From DAOUMF01 sp034408935 (lineage in GTDB: Bacteria; Chloroflexota; Dehalococcoidia; SM23-28-2; RBG-16-64-32): a stretch of DNA of 64,000 bases. The stretch spans positions 62,001 to 126,000 of the forward strand of contig DAOUMV010000013.1 of the NCBI GenBank assembly GCA_034408935.1. Direction: 5' to 3'. A model generated the notes under the pieces. That model was not told the origin of the DNA. It saw only the letters and a list, made by a program, of their open reading frames with translations, and did no database searches. Positions within the stretch are counted from its first letter, which is position 1; each line of letters opens with the position of its first letter. The position numbers were made by a program, and so were the translations under genes. Shown piece after piece: positions 42,237-49,971 of the stretch.

Positions 42237-42908
42237 GTGTATGTCCTAATAGTGGAAGACGAGCGGCGGCTGGCCCAGGTGGTAAGCAAGGTCCTGGAGG
42301 AGGAGGGCCACACGGTCGACGTCTCCTACGACGGGGAGGAGGGGCTGGCGATGGGAATGGAGGGCTCCCACGACGTCATCGTTCTGGACATCCTGCTGCC
42401 CGTCATGGACGGACTGGAGGTGTGCCGCGCCCTCCGCGCCAACCGGGTCGATACCCCCGTGCTCCTCCTGACAGCCCTGGACGCGGTCGAGGACCGCGTG
42501 CGCGGGCTGGACGCCGGCGCCGACGATTACCTGCCTAAGCCGTTCGCCTTCCAAGAACTGCTGGCCCGCCTGCGCGCATTGGGTCGCCGGCGCGTGCAGG
42601 TCCGTGAGCCCGATCGACTTCGCGCGGCAGATCTCATGCTGGACCTGCGACGGCGCCGCGCAGAGCGCAACGGCAAGACCATCGAGCTCAGCCCTAAGGA
42701 GTTCGCCCTGCTGGAGTTCCTCATGCGCAACGAGGGCCGCGTCGTCACACGCACCCAGATCCTGGATCACGTGTGGGGGTACGAGTACTCGCCGGACTCC
42801 AACCTGGTGGACGTGTACGTGACATACCTGCGGCGCAAGGTGGATCGAGGCCACGACCGCAGCCTCATCCGCACCGTGCGCGGCACCGGCTACGCTCTGG
42901 AGGAGTAA
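42237..42908 (+). CDS. OmpR-family response regulator, 223 aa
   Basis: Starts at a GTG after AAGGAGGAG. Receiver domain (1-118): acidic pair E7/D8, phosphoacceptor D51 (VIVLDILLP), Thr about 78 (LLTALD) and Lys about 100 (YLPKPF). Winged-helix domain (about 127-222; ELSPKEFALLEFLMRNEGRVV, NLVDVYVTYLRRKVD, IRTVRGTGYALEE). All phosphorylation residues are intact. It is followed one base later by its kinase. The likely regulator of the four units carrying the 59-bp element. Confidence 0.95.
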   Translation: MYVLIVEDERRLAQVVSKVLEEEGHTVDVSYDGEEGLAMGMEGSHDVIVLDILLPVMDGLEVCRALRANRVDTPVLLLTALDAVEDRVRGLDAGADDYLPKPFAFQELLARLRALGRRRVQVREPDRLRAADLMLDLRRRRAERNGKTIELSPKEFALLEFLMRNEGRVVTRTQILDHVWGYEYSPDSNLVDVYVTYLRRKVDRGHDRSLIRTVRGTGYALEE

Positions 42909-42909
42909 C

Positions 42910-44184
42910 ATGTTCGGCGCGGCACGCTGGCGTCTCACGCTCTGGTTCGCCCTGGCGTTCGGGGCCATCCTGCTGGTCATCGGCGCGGCGGTGTACCTCA
43001 CCACCCGCGCCGTCCTCTTCGACCAGGTGAATGACGACCTCGAGTCGCGGGCGGGGCGGGAGGAGCGCGTGCTCACGCCGCGGCTGCCGGGGCGCGGTCC
43101 CGGCGGTCCTGTGCGCGACATCGTCATCGGGCCGACGTTCACGACTGCGGGCTACTTCTACGCCCTGGTCGACTCCACAGGCGAACTCCTGGCCGGGACC
43201 GCCAACGTCGACCCTGCCGGCCTGGTCAGTGAGGACGCCCTCCAAAAAGCGCTCGCCGACGGCGTCGCCTTCGCGGACACCAAGTCGTCTGAGGGGGACT
43301 CGCTGCGGGTCTACGTGGTGAGCCTGGGGACATCAGAAGATGATGAACTGCTGATGGAGGTGGGGCGGAGCACGGAGCCGGAGGAGCAGGCGCTTCAACG
43401 GCTGCTGCTGGTGCTGATCGGCGGCGGCGGCGCCGGCCTGGGCCTGGCCCTCGTCGGCGGCTACGCCCTCGCCGGTCGAGCCCTGCGCCCCATCCGATCG
43501 GCGATGGACTCCCAGCGGGCCTTCATCGCCGACGCCTCCCACGAGCTGCGGACACCGCTATCGGTGATCCGCGCCAACGCGGAGCTGATGAAGCGTCACT
43601 CCAGGGAGCCCGTCCGCACCAACGGAGAGGCGGTGGACGACATCATCGGCGAGTCGGACAGGCTGGCGAGGCTGGTGGGCCAGATGATGACGCTGGCCCG
43701 GATCGACGCCGGCCAGGCATCGTTGTCCCTGTCCGAGGTGGCGCTGGACGAACTGGCGGAGGAGGTTGCGCGCGGCATGCGCCTGCTGGCCGAACGTCGC
43801 GGCGTCGCGTTCGAGGCCGCTGTGGACGGCCCCCTGCCCGTACGGGGGGATAAGGACCGCCTGCGGGAGCTGATCGTGATCCTGAGCGATAACGCCATCA
43901 AGTACACGGACGCGGGCGGCCGGGTGCGACTGGAGGTGCGCCGCGCCTCCGGCGGGAAGACCACGGTGCGGGTCACGGATACGGGGCACGGGATACCCCC
44001 GGAGGCGCTGCCCCACATCTTCGACCGGTTCTACCGCGTGGACAAGGCGCGGTCGCGGCAGGCGGGTGGCACGGGGCTGGGGCTGGCGATCGCGAAGTGG
44101 ATCTCGGAGGCGCACGGGGGCTCCATCCGGGCGGAGAGCGCCCCCGGTGTGGGGAGCTCGTTCACGGTAGAGCTGCCGGCGTAG
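42910..44184 (+). CDS. sensor histidine kinase, 424 aa
   Basis: Membrane helices at about 9-31 and 166-188 enclose an extracytoplasmic sensor of about 130 residues. The HAMP linker is very short or absent: ALRPIRSAMDSQRAFIADAS leads straight into the H box DASHELRTPLSVI (H211). The catalytic domain has N (IVILSDNAIKYTD), G1 (DTGHGIPPEALPHIF), F (FYRVDKARS) and G2 (GGTGLGLAIAKW). Partner of the response regulator immediately upstream. The last about 68 bases of the gene were copied to 44619-44687 in a tandem duplication. Confidence 0.95.
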   Translation: MFGAARWRLTLWFALAFGAILLVIGAAVYLTTRAVLFDQVNDDLESRAGREERVLTPRLPGRGPGGPVRDIVIGPTFTTAGYFYALVDSTGELLAGTANVDPAGLVSEDALQKALADGVAFADTKSSEGDSLRVYVVSLGTSEDDELLMEVGRSTEPEEQALQRLLLVLIGGGGAGLGLALVGGYALAGRALRPIRSAMDSQRAFIADASHELRTPLSVIRANAELMKRHSREPVRTNGEAVDDIIGESDRLARLVGQMMTLARIDAGQASLSLSEVALDELAEEVARGMRLLAERRGVAFEAAVDGPLPVRGDKDRLRELIVILSDNAIKYTDAGGRVRLEVRRASGGKTTVRVTDTGHGIPPEALPHIFDRFYRVDKARSRQAGGTGLGLAIAKWISEAHGGSIRAESAPGVGSSFTVELPA

Positions 44185-44236
44185 CGGGGCGGCCGCCCTG
44201 CATCAGACCGCCCCAAGAGGAGAGACGCAGCCGGAC

Positions 44237-44267
44237 TTGACATCAGCAAGTGCACATGGTGTCTACT
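44237..44267 (+). promoter_or_regulatory. possible promoter of the first DUF3303-like gene
   Basis: TTGACA (44237-44242) followed by TCTACT (44262-44267) with a 19-base spacer; the -35 is perfect, the -10 weak. Confidence 0.35.
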
Positions 44268-44295
44268 ACCTGCAGACTAATCGAGGAGGATCATC

Positions 44296-44577
44296 ATGCT
44301 GTTCGTCGTCACTCACGAGCACACGCCCGAGCTCTGCCCAACGGACGACCCGGCGCCGGTGCACAAGCTGACCGACAAGAACCACATCAAGGAGTCGGGG
44401 GTGAAGGTGGTGGGGAGCTATATAGCGTCCCTCGAGCACGTCCTCTTCTTCGTGCTGGAGGCGGACGACTACGCCCAGGTGGTGCGGTACTTGCGACCGA
44501 TCATGAAGATCGGCACGCCGGACATCGTGCCGGCTCAGACGCTGTCCAGGGGCCTCGGCCCCTTCTACAAGGGATAG
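44296..44577 (+). CDS. DUF3303-like small protein, copy 1, 93 aa
   Basis: A small ferredoxin-like alpha/beta protein that begins MLFVVTHEHTPELCP and has GVKVVGSYIASLEHVLFFVLEADDY followed by PIMKIGTPDIVPA. This strand, 'G-x-w', 'v-E-a-d-d' and 'd-I-V-P' order matches DUF3303 and related monooxygenase-like small proteins. GAGGAGGA lies before the ATG. About 75% identical by eye to the second copy 250 bases downstream. No catalytic residue can be named; possibly a metabolite-binding protein. Confidence 0.72.
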   Translation: MLFVVTHEHTPELCPTDDPAPVHKLTDKNHIKESGVKVVGSYIASLEHVLFFVLEADDYAQVVRYLRPIMKIGTPDIVPAQTLSRGLGPFYKG

Positions 44578-44618
44578 ACGGCCAGGCGTCCTTCCGCCAC
44601 TAGGGCGACGGAGGCTCC

Positions 44619-44700
44619 GGGGGCTCCATCCGGGCGGAGAGCGCCCCCGGCGTGGGGAGCTCGTCTACGGTAGAGCCGCCGGCGTAGCGGGGCGGCCGCC
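44619..44700 (+). pseudogene. duplicated 3' end of the histidine kinase gene
   Basis: Bases 44619-44700 repeat 44116-44197 with an offset of 503 and about three mismatches. They contain the last codons of the kinase (GSIRAESAPGVGSS, ELPA) and its downstream flank, without the rest of the gene. It marks the left end of a tandem duplication that copied the DUF3303-like gene. Confidence 0.82.
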
Positions 44701-44830
44701 AGGGCGAGGCTGCAGGCGGGCCTTCTACAGGCTCCCTTGACGGGCAGGCAGGACGAACGGCGTCAACATCCGGGGGCGCTGGTCGTGTCGTATCCCGATA
44801 GTACCCGCTGACGAATCAAGGAGAGAAACT

Positions 44831-45112
44831 ATGCTGTTCGTTGTTACTCATGAGCACACGCCGGAGCTCTGTCCGTCGGACGATCCGACGCCGGCACATA
44901 AGCTGGCGGACGAGAAGCACATCAAGGAGTCGGGGGTGAAGGTGGTGGGGGCGTGGGTGGCGCCGCCGGAGCACACCTTCTACCTGGTGCTGGAGGCGGA
45001 CGAGTACGGCCACGTGGTGAGGTACCTGCGGCCGATGATGAAGATCGGGACGCCGGACATCGTGCCGGTGCAGGAGCTGAGCGACACGCTGAACCACTTC
45101 CCGAAGCGGTAG
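44831..45112 (+). CDS. DUF3303-like small protein, copy 2, 93 aa
   Basis: Same length and plan as copy 1: MLFVVTHEHTPELCPSDDP, GVKVVGAWVAPPEHTFYLVLEADEY, PMMKIGTPDIVPV. The residues that differ are mostly in the last 20 and in the middle strand. Its ribosome site AAGGAGAG is not the same as in copy 1. Both copies have kept open frames and motif residues, so both are probably still used. Confidence 0.72.
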   Translation: MLFVVTHEHTPELCPSDDPTPAHKLADEKHIKESGVKVVGAWVAPPEHTFYLVLEADEYGHVVRYLRPMMKIGTPDIVPVQELSDTLNHFPKR

Positions 45113-45133
45113 GGTGCCGGGGGCGCTGCGCTG

Positions 45134-45194
45134 CCCCGCCCCGATGTTGTCCGTCCCGCCCAGCCACCTCCGAAGGGATTCAGGCTTCGCCCCA
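45134..45194. repeat. dispersed intergenic repeat, family 2 copy
   Basis: Blocks GATGTTGTCCGTCCCGCCC and GAAGGGATTCAGGCTTCGCC, also found at 57003-57088 and partly at 45831-45900. Non-coding. Confidence 0.6.
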
Positions 45195-45212
45195 CCACCC
45201 CATGCCGTGGGC

Positions 45213-45410
45213 CGGGGAATAGAATACCGCCGACTGAAGTGCGCGGGAATGGATTCCCTGCTAGCGTAGCGGCTCAGCCCGGGCCGAGGGTGAAAGGGGA
45301 ATAGAACACCGCCGACTGAAGTCGGCGGCATGAGAGAGAGCCGCGCACTTCAGTGCGCGGGAACGGATTCCCTGCCAGCGTAGCAGCTCACGCCGGGCCG
45401 AGGGTGAAGG
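45213..45410. repeat. tandem palindromic repeat unit (two copies, one with internal deletion)
   Basis: Copy 2 (45297-45410) starts GGGGAATAGAACACC and holds two REP-like palindromes, CCGCCGACTGAAGTCGGCGG and CCGCGCACTTCAGTGCGCGG, then runs into the 3' end of the SnoaL-like gene. Copy 1 (45213-45295) is the same sequence with the left half of the first palindrome joined to the right half of the second, and includes a copy of the gene's last codons. A slip or recombination between hairpins explains the difference. Confidence 0.7.
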
Positions 45411-45750
45411 CGTCGTCGATGACGTAGAGCCAGGTGCCGTCGGGCTGACGGCGGGCGACCTCGACGGCGCGGCCGGACATGGCCTGCGGGCTGGCGATGC
45501 TCCAGCGGGAGTAGGAGAGGGCGATGTCGCCAGCGAGAATCACCTTGTCGGTCTCCACGGTGATGTCGGGCTTCATGGCGACGCGGGGGGCCATGTCCTG
45601 GCGGATGGCGTCGGTACCGGTGCGGACTTCGCCCTGCTGGTTGGGCTTGCTGGCGCCGGGCTCGAAGATGGCGAGGAGGGCGTCGAGGTCCCCGTCCTTC
45701 ATCGCCTGGGAGAAGAGCTGGCCGAGGTCTTCGGGCTTCTGCGCGGGCAT
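45388..45750 (-). CDS. SnoaL/NTF2-like (DUF4440-type) protein, 120 aa
   Basis: The ATG at 45750 has AAGGAG seven bases upstream. The product begins with a helix (LGQLFSQAMKDGDLDALLAIFEPGA), the usual first helix of NTF2-like domains, then GTDAIRQDMA, a beta-sheet KPDITVETDKVILAGDIALSYSRW and a final strand GTWLYVIDDAF. This order fits polyketide-cyclase-like and ketosteroid-isomerase-like proteins of unknown substrate. Its 3' end lies inside the palindromic repeat unit. Confidence 0.8.
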   Translation of the reverse strand: MPAQKPEDLGQLFSQAMKDGDLDALLAIFEPGASKPNQQGEVRTGTDAIRQDMAPRVAMKPDITVETDKVILAGDIALSYSRWSIASPQAMSGRAVEVARRQPDGTWLYVIDDAFTLGPA

Positions 45751-45830
45751 GAGGGGGCTCCTTCCGGATGCGGATCGTTGGGGTGAATGGTATGGGCGGC
45801 GCGGGCCGCCGGTCAAGGGTAGGGGTGGCC

Positions 45831-45900
45831 ACCCCACCCCAATGTTGTTGGTCCCGCCCGGCCCGCCCCTGAACTCCGTTCAGGGTTGGCCCCACCCCGG
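45831..45900. repeat. dispersed intergenic repeat, family 2 partial copy
   Basis: CCACCCCAATGTTGTTGGTC and CGCCCGGCCCGCC followed by a diverged TCAGGGTTGGCCCCACC. Relates to 45134-45194 and 57003-57088. Confidence 0.5.
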
Positions 45901-45913
45901 GGCTACGAGCGGC

Positions 45914-46981
45914 TCAAGGGGTGGAAGGCGATGCGGATGACGCCGCCTCAACTCTGAACGTTCGCACTTCTTCGTACGTCGCGTCATCACGGAGTTCCTC
46001 CGCAAGGAACTCAACCCAATCATCCGTATACAGATAGTCGCCGTGTGGCTCGTCGTACTGGCAGTACTTGGTCTGGCAGTCAACTGGGTCTTGGGCACCG
46101 ACAGGCGGGCGTACCTCCCAGTGCTTCCATGCCCGTGTGTGCGTGTCCATGTTGAACGCCTTTGGTGCTATCTTCGCGGCTACCAGCGGCACGACGTGAG
46201 AGGGCTTGAGCTTGCCCTTGCTCACTACAGCCACTGTTCGCGGCTTAATAAGAGCCACCGTCTTGTCGTATTCTCGCGTGTGGTCAGGATCATAGTGCAC
46301 GAACTCTACCGCTAGGGCGTCCTTTGAACGATGGCCTGCAAGCATAGGGATGAGGAAGACCTTGTAACTGTAAGCCATATCACCCAGAACGTCTGGGCTC
46401 AGGGAACTCCGAAAGTCGGCCACGTAGGTCTTGATGTCAGCATTGGCAGGTGCAGATAGCAAGCGCCGCATCGCTTCTCGAGCCTTCGGGTCTCGCGCTC
46501 TGGAAAACTGCAGTGAGAAGGCGAGATTCGTGTCAAGCGCAAGGCGATCACTAAACTCCTGCACGAGGAAGTCTTCGAAGTTGATCAAGAGGGCCTGACA
46601 CTCTCCAAAGATGTCAAGATCGATTTCGGGCGCATCAGCGTGTTCAATCAAGTTCCGCAGGCCGATGAAGAACCGCAGATTCTGCCTAGTCGCGTCGTCT
46701 TTTTGGCCCCAGTGCTGGCGAACGCATTCACTCAGATCCCAGGTCTTCGGTCTGCCGTCAATCCGCTCGAAGTGGATAGAGTTTGGCCTTCGGTACCAGG
46801 GTTTGATTCCGCGTTTCCAGAAGACTGCGTGGAAGAGGGCGGCCCAGGCCAGGTGCATCGGAACTACGTACGTGCCCGATTTGAACGTGGTCAACGGATT
46901 GTTGTAGGCACCGACAGCGTGAAGCGCTTGTTGCCGCGCCTTGGCTACCAGTTGTCGCGCCCTAGATACGCCTCTTGGCAT
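45914..46981 (-). CDS. DUF3644-type protein with HEPN-like RNase motif, 355 aa
   Basis: The N-terminal region (about 1-170) is all-helical and includes FFIGLRNLIEHAD with the R-x4-H pattern (R109, H114) that marks HEPN RNases. The C-terminal part mixes strands and helices and has GKLKPSHVVPLVAAKIAPKAFNMDTHTRAWKHW, a DUF3644 trait. It is less GC-rich and uses different codons than its neighbours, suggesting transfer. DUF3644 proteins are usually near mobile or defence genes; none is next to it here, but repeats and a duplication are close by. RNase activity is inferred only. Confidence 0.75.
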   Translation of the reverse strand: MPRGVSRARQLVAKARQQALHAVGAYNNPLTTFKSGTYVVPMHLAWAALFHAVFWKRGIKPWYRRPNSIHFERIDGRPKTWDLSECVRQHWGQKDDATRQNLRFFIGLRNLIEHADAPEIDLDIFGECQALLINFEDFLVQEFSDRLALDTNLAFSLQFSRARDPKAREAMRRLLSAPANADIKTYVADFRSSLSPDVLGDMAYSYKVFLIPMLAGHRSKDALAVEFVHYDPDHTREYDKTVALIKPRTVAVVSKGKLKPSHVVPLVAAKIAPKAFNMDTHTRAWKHWEVRPPVGAQDPVDCQTKYCQYDEPHGDYLYTDDWVEFLAEELRDDATYEEVRTFRVEAASSASPSTP

Positions 46982-46999
46982 GGCCTGCCCCCTTCGGCA

Positions 47000-48379
47000 C
47001 TACTGGCCTCTCTTCTTGACCTCCTGATCTGGCTGCCTCCCTCGCAGTCGCTCCATGTGCTCCGCTATTCGCTTCTCCCAGCCGATGTCGCCGGGGACGT
47101 AGTAGCGGCGGCCGGAGAGCTTCTTCGGCAGGTGCTCCTGGCCGGAGTGGTGCTCCGGGAAGTAGTGGTCGTACTTGTAATCGCGGCCGTAGCCCAGCTC
47201 CTTCATCGTGTCGGTGACGGGGTTGCGCAGGTGGAGGGGGACAGGCTCGTTGCGGGTGGCCTTGGCGTCCTTGAGGGCGCGCATGTACGCCGAGCCAACG
47301 GAGTTCGACTTGGGGGCGGTGGCGAGGTAGATGGTGGCCTCGGCCAGGGGGTAGAAGCCCTCCGGCATGCCGACGAAGTGGACGGACTGCTGGGCGGCGA
47401 CGGCGACCTGGATGGCGTGGGGGTCTGCCAGGCCCACGTCCTCGGAGGCGAGGATGACGAGCCGGCGGGCGACGAAGAGGGGGTCCTCGCCGCCCTCGAT
47501 CATGCGGGCGAGCCAGTAGAGGGCGGCGTCGGGGTCGGAGCCGCGGAGGGACTTGATGAAGGCGGAGATGATGTCGTAGTGCCAGTCGCCGGCGCGGTCG
47601 TAGAGGGCGGCGCGGTGCTGCAGCGCCTCCTCGATGTCGGCCAGGGCGACCGTGCGCACGCCCTTCCCATCCGCCTGAGCGGACTGGGCGGCGAGCTCGA
47701 GGGCGTTGAGGGCGATGCGGGCGTCCCCGGCGGCGGCCTGGGCCAGCCCGGCGACGGTGTCGTCGGCGATCTCTATGCGCATGGGGGCCAGCCCGCGCTC
47801 CTCGTCGCCGAGGGCGCGGCGGAGGATGACCTCGACCTGCTCCGGGGTCAGCGCCTCGAGGGTGAACACGCGGCAGCGGGAGAGCAGCGGCGAGATCACC
47901 TCGAAGGAGGGGTTCTCCGTCGTGGCGCCGATGAGGGTGACGGTGCCATCCTCGACATAAGGGAGGACGGCGTCCTGCTGGGCCTTGTTGAAGCGGTGGA
48001 TCTCGTCGATGAAGAGGATGGTGCGCTGCTCGTGCATGCCGAGGCGGTCGCGGGCCTCGTCGACGATGCGGCGGAGGTCGGCGACGCCAGCGGCCACGGC
48101 GGAGATGGGCTCGAACTGGGACTGGGTCATGCCGGCGACGATGCGGGCGAGGGTGGTCTTGCCGGAGCCGGGCGGCCCCCAGAGGACGACGGAGGGGACC
48201 TCGTCGGCCTCGATCGCCTTGCGCAGGAGGCGACCCTCGCCCACGAGGTGCTCCTGGCCGACGAACTCTTCGAGGGTCTGGGGCCGCATACGAGCGGCGA
48301 GGGGGGCCTGGCGGGCGGCGCGACGGGCGCCGGCCTGGGCGAACATGTCGGGGGCTTTGGAACGCTTGTGGGCCCGCAT
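47000..48379 (-). CDS. rarA: replication-associated recombination protein RarA/MgsA, 459 aa
   Basis: AAA+ ATPase acting at stalled replication forks. Start chosen at MRAHKRSKAPDMF (48379); the longer frame runs over the promoter of the divergent gene. RPQTLEEFVGQEHLVG near the N-terminus, Walker A LWGPPGSGKTTLARI, Walker B ILFIDEIHRFNKAQQD, sensor 1 LIGATTENPSFEV and the C-terminal MgsA domain (HYDIISAFIKSLRGSDPDAALYW split by family features) are all present. Normal length. Confidence 0.94.
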   Translation of the reverse strand: MRAHKRSKAPDMFAQAGARRAARQAPLAARMRPQTLEEFVGQEHLVGEGRLLRKAIEADEVPSVVLWGPPGSGKTTLARIVAGMTQSQFEPISAVAAGVADLRRIVDEARDRLGMHEQRTILFIDEIHRFNKAQQDAVLPYVEDGTVTLIGATTENPSFEVISPLLSRCRVFTLEALTPEQVEVILRRALGDEERGLAPMRIEIADDTVAGLAQAAAGDARIALNALELAAQSAQADGKGVRTVALADIEEALQHRAALYDRAGDWHYDIISAFIKSLRGSDPDAALYWLARMIEGGEDPLFVARRLVILASEDVGLADPHAIQVAVAAQQSVHFVGMPEGFYPLAEATIYLATAPKSNSVGSAYMRALKDAKATRNEPVPLHLRNPVTDTMKELGYGRDYKYDHYFPEHHSGQEHLPKKLSGRRYYVPGDIGWEKRIAEHMERLRGRQPDQEVKKRGQ

Positions 48380-48400
48380 ATCGCCAGTATTATCGCACGT

Positions 48401-48427
48401 TTGTGCTGAGACGACCAGAGTTATAAT
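48401..48427 (+). promoter_or_regulatory. promoter placing transcription start at the ATG (leaderless)
   Basis: TATAAT (48422-48427) is only seven bases before the ATG at 48435, so the first transcribed base should be the A of the start codon or next to it. A weak TTGTGC lies at 48401-48406. No ribosome site can fit between. Confidence 0.6.
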
Positions 48428-48434
48428 ACTGGCC

Positions 48435-49259
48435 ATGCAGCCGCAGGAACTGCGCAAGATCGCCGAGGGCCGTGAGGCGGAGATGTTCGCTTTGGAGCCC
48501 GGCACGATCTTGAGGCTGTACCGGGACCCCGAGCGCCAGAGCGCGGCGCAGTGGGAGGCGGCAGCGCTGAAGGCGGCGGCGGACCGCGGGGTGCGAGTGC
48601 CCGCCGTTCACGAGCTGACGACGGTGATGGGACGGCCGGGGCTGATCATGGAGCGCATCGAGGGGCCGGACCTGCTGACGCTGATGGGACGGCGCCCCTG
48701 GACGGTGTTCCAGGCGGGCCGCATCTGCGGCGAGGTGCACGCTCGGCTGCACGCCGCAGAGGCGCCCAGGAGGATGCCCGCCGTCCGGGACACTCTCCGA
48801 CAGTGGATGGCGTCATCCTACCGGCTGCCCAAACACCTCGCGGAGTTCGCTCTGGACATCTTGAAAGGTTTGCCAGACGGCGAAAGCCTGTGCCACGGCG
48901 ACTTCCATCCGGGGAACATCTTGATGTCGGGGGAGACACCCGTGGTGATCGACTGGACGAACGCCAGGCGGGGTGACCCGGCAGCGGATGTCGGCCGCAG
49001 CCTGGTGTTGTTCCGCGTCGGGGAGCCCCTGCCGGGAATGCCCGCCTTAGTACGTTACCTGCATGTGCTGGGCAGCAAGATCGTGACGTGGGGCTATCTT
49101 CGGGCCTACCGTCGGGTGCGGCCCCTCGATATGGCCGTCGTCGAGCGGTGGGTGGTGGCACACGCCGCGGCACGGCTGGCCTTCGAGCACATCCCGGAGG
49201 AAGAGGGAGCGCTGCGAAGGCTGCTCGAGCGGCGCTACGCCAGGCCTGACACTCCCTAG
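48435..49259 (+). CDS. phosphotransferase, APH family, 274 aa
   Basis: Protein-kinase-like fold: N-lobe AEMFALEPGTILRLYRDPER, hinge LIMERIEGPDLLTLM, catalytic loop LCHGDFHPGNILM (H-G-D-x-x-x-x-N, about 154-166) and metal-binding VVIDWTNARRGDP. The longer frame upstream is antisense to rarA, so the start at 48435 is chosen, consistent with the leaderless promoter. It resembles small-molecule kinases of the APH/HPK group (for example methylthioribose or homoserine kinase-like). Substrate unknown. Confidence 0.85.
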   Translation: MQPQELRKIAEGREAEMFALEPGTILRLYRDPERQSAAQWEAAALKAAADRGVRVPAVHELTTVMGRPGLIMERIEGPDLLTLMGRRPWTVFQAGRICGEVHARLHAAEAPRRMPAVRDTLRQWMASSYRLPKHLAEFALDILKGLPDGESLCHGDFHPGNILMSGETPVVIDWTNARRGDPAADVGRSLVLFRVGEPLPGMPALVRYLHVLGSKIVTWGYLRAYRRVRPLDMAVVERWVVAHAAARLAFEHIPEEEGALRRLLERRYARPDTP

Positions 49260-49280
49260 AGGCGTCGTACGGGCGATCGC

Positions 49281-49892
49281 TCAGCGCTGGGGGGCCTGGC
49301 CCCACTTCTCCCAGAAGACGATGTTCTCTGTCGGCATACGCATGGTAGGGCCGAACTTGCCGCGGGGCCAGCCGATGGGGATGAGGGCCATCGTTTCGAC
49401 GCCATCCGGTATGCCCAGGAGCTGCTTCACCTCCGCCTCGTGGGTGCGGTAGACGGTGGTGAGGGTGGCACCGAGGCCGAGGGCGCGGGCGGCCAGCATG
49501 AGGTTCTGGACAGCGGGGTAGATGGAGGCGCCCGGCGGGGAGACGGGAGCGACCATAGAGTGGTTAACGGTGGCGATGATGAGGACGGGCACCTCCGCCA
49601 GGTGGTTAGCCAGATGGTCGGCGGAGCCGTAGGTCTTGGCGAGGGCGGGGCTAGCCATGGCCGCTTCCCTGAAGGGGCCGTACGCCGTGTTCCAGCCATC
49701 GAGATACCACTCGGCGATCCTGGCCTTAGTGTCTGGATCCCGCACGACAATGAAGTTCCAGGGCTGGCGATTGCCGCCGCTGGGAGCCTTGACAGCAGCG
49801 TCCAGCAGCTGCCAGATGAGCTCGTCGGGGACGGGGTCGGGCTTGAGGCGGCGCATGGCGCGCTGGGTGTTGATTGCCTCGAAGATATCCAT
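49281..49892 (-). CDS. nitroreductase family protein, 203 aa
   Basis: FMN reductase fold: MDIFEAINTQRAMRRLKPDPVPDE with the R-A-M-R FMN-binding start, AAVKAPSGGNRQPWNFIVVRD (S-G-N-x-Q-P-W loop), and ARALGLGATLTTVY before the C-terminal IPIGWPRGKFG. Larger frames covering it are shadows or run into the hydrolase gene. Last gene of the minus-strand series starting with cofD; some F420-dependent systems use related reductases, but this one looks FMN-dependent. Confidence 0.87.
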   Translation of the reverse strand: MDIFEAINTQRAMRRLKPDPVPDELIWQLLDAAVKAPSGGNRQPWNFIVVRDPDTKARIAEWYLDGWNTAYGPFREAAMASPALAKTYGSADHLANHLAEVPVLIIATVNHSMVAPVSPPGASIYPAVQNLMLAARALGLGATLTTVYRTHEAEVKQLLGIPDGVETMALIPIGWPRGKFGPTMRMPTENIVFWEKWGQAPQR

Positions 49893-49971
49893 GGGGCAAC
49901 CTCCTTGTGGGGCACAGGTTAGCACAGGCGGCCGAGATCCGCTGCGTCCCAGGCTGTGGGCGGTAGAGAGT

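Noticed and set aside
46640..48409. Long plus-strand open frame of 589 codons
   Set aside because: It lies antisense to the DUF3644 and rarA genes, which have clear motifs. The translated sequence is the Leu/Gly/Val-rich type that high-GC antisense frames give.
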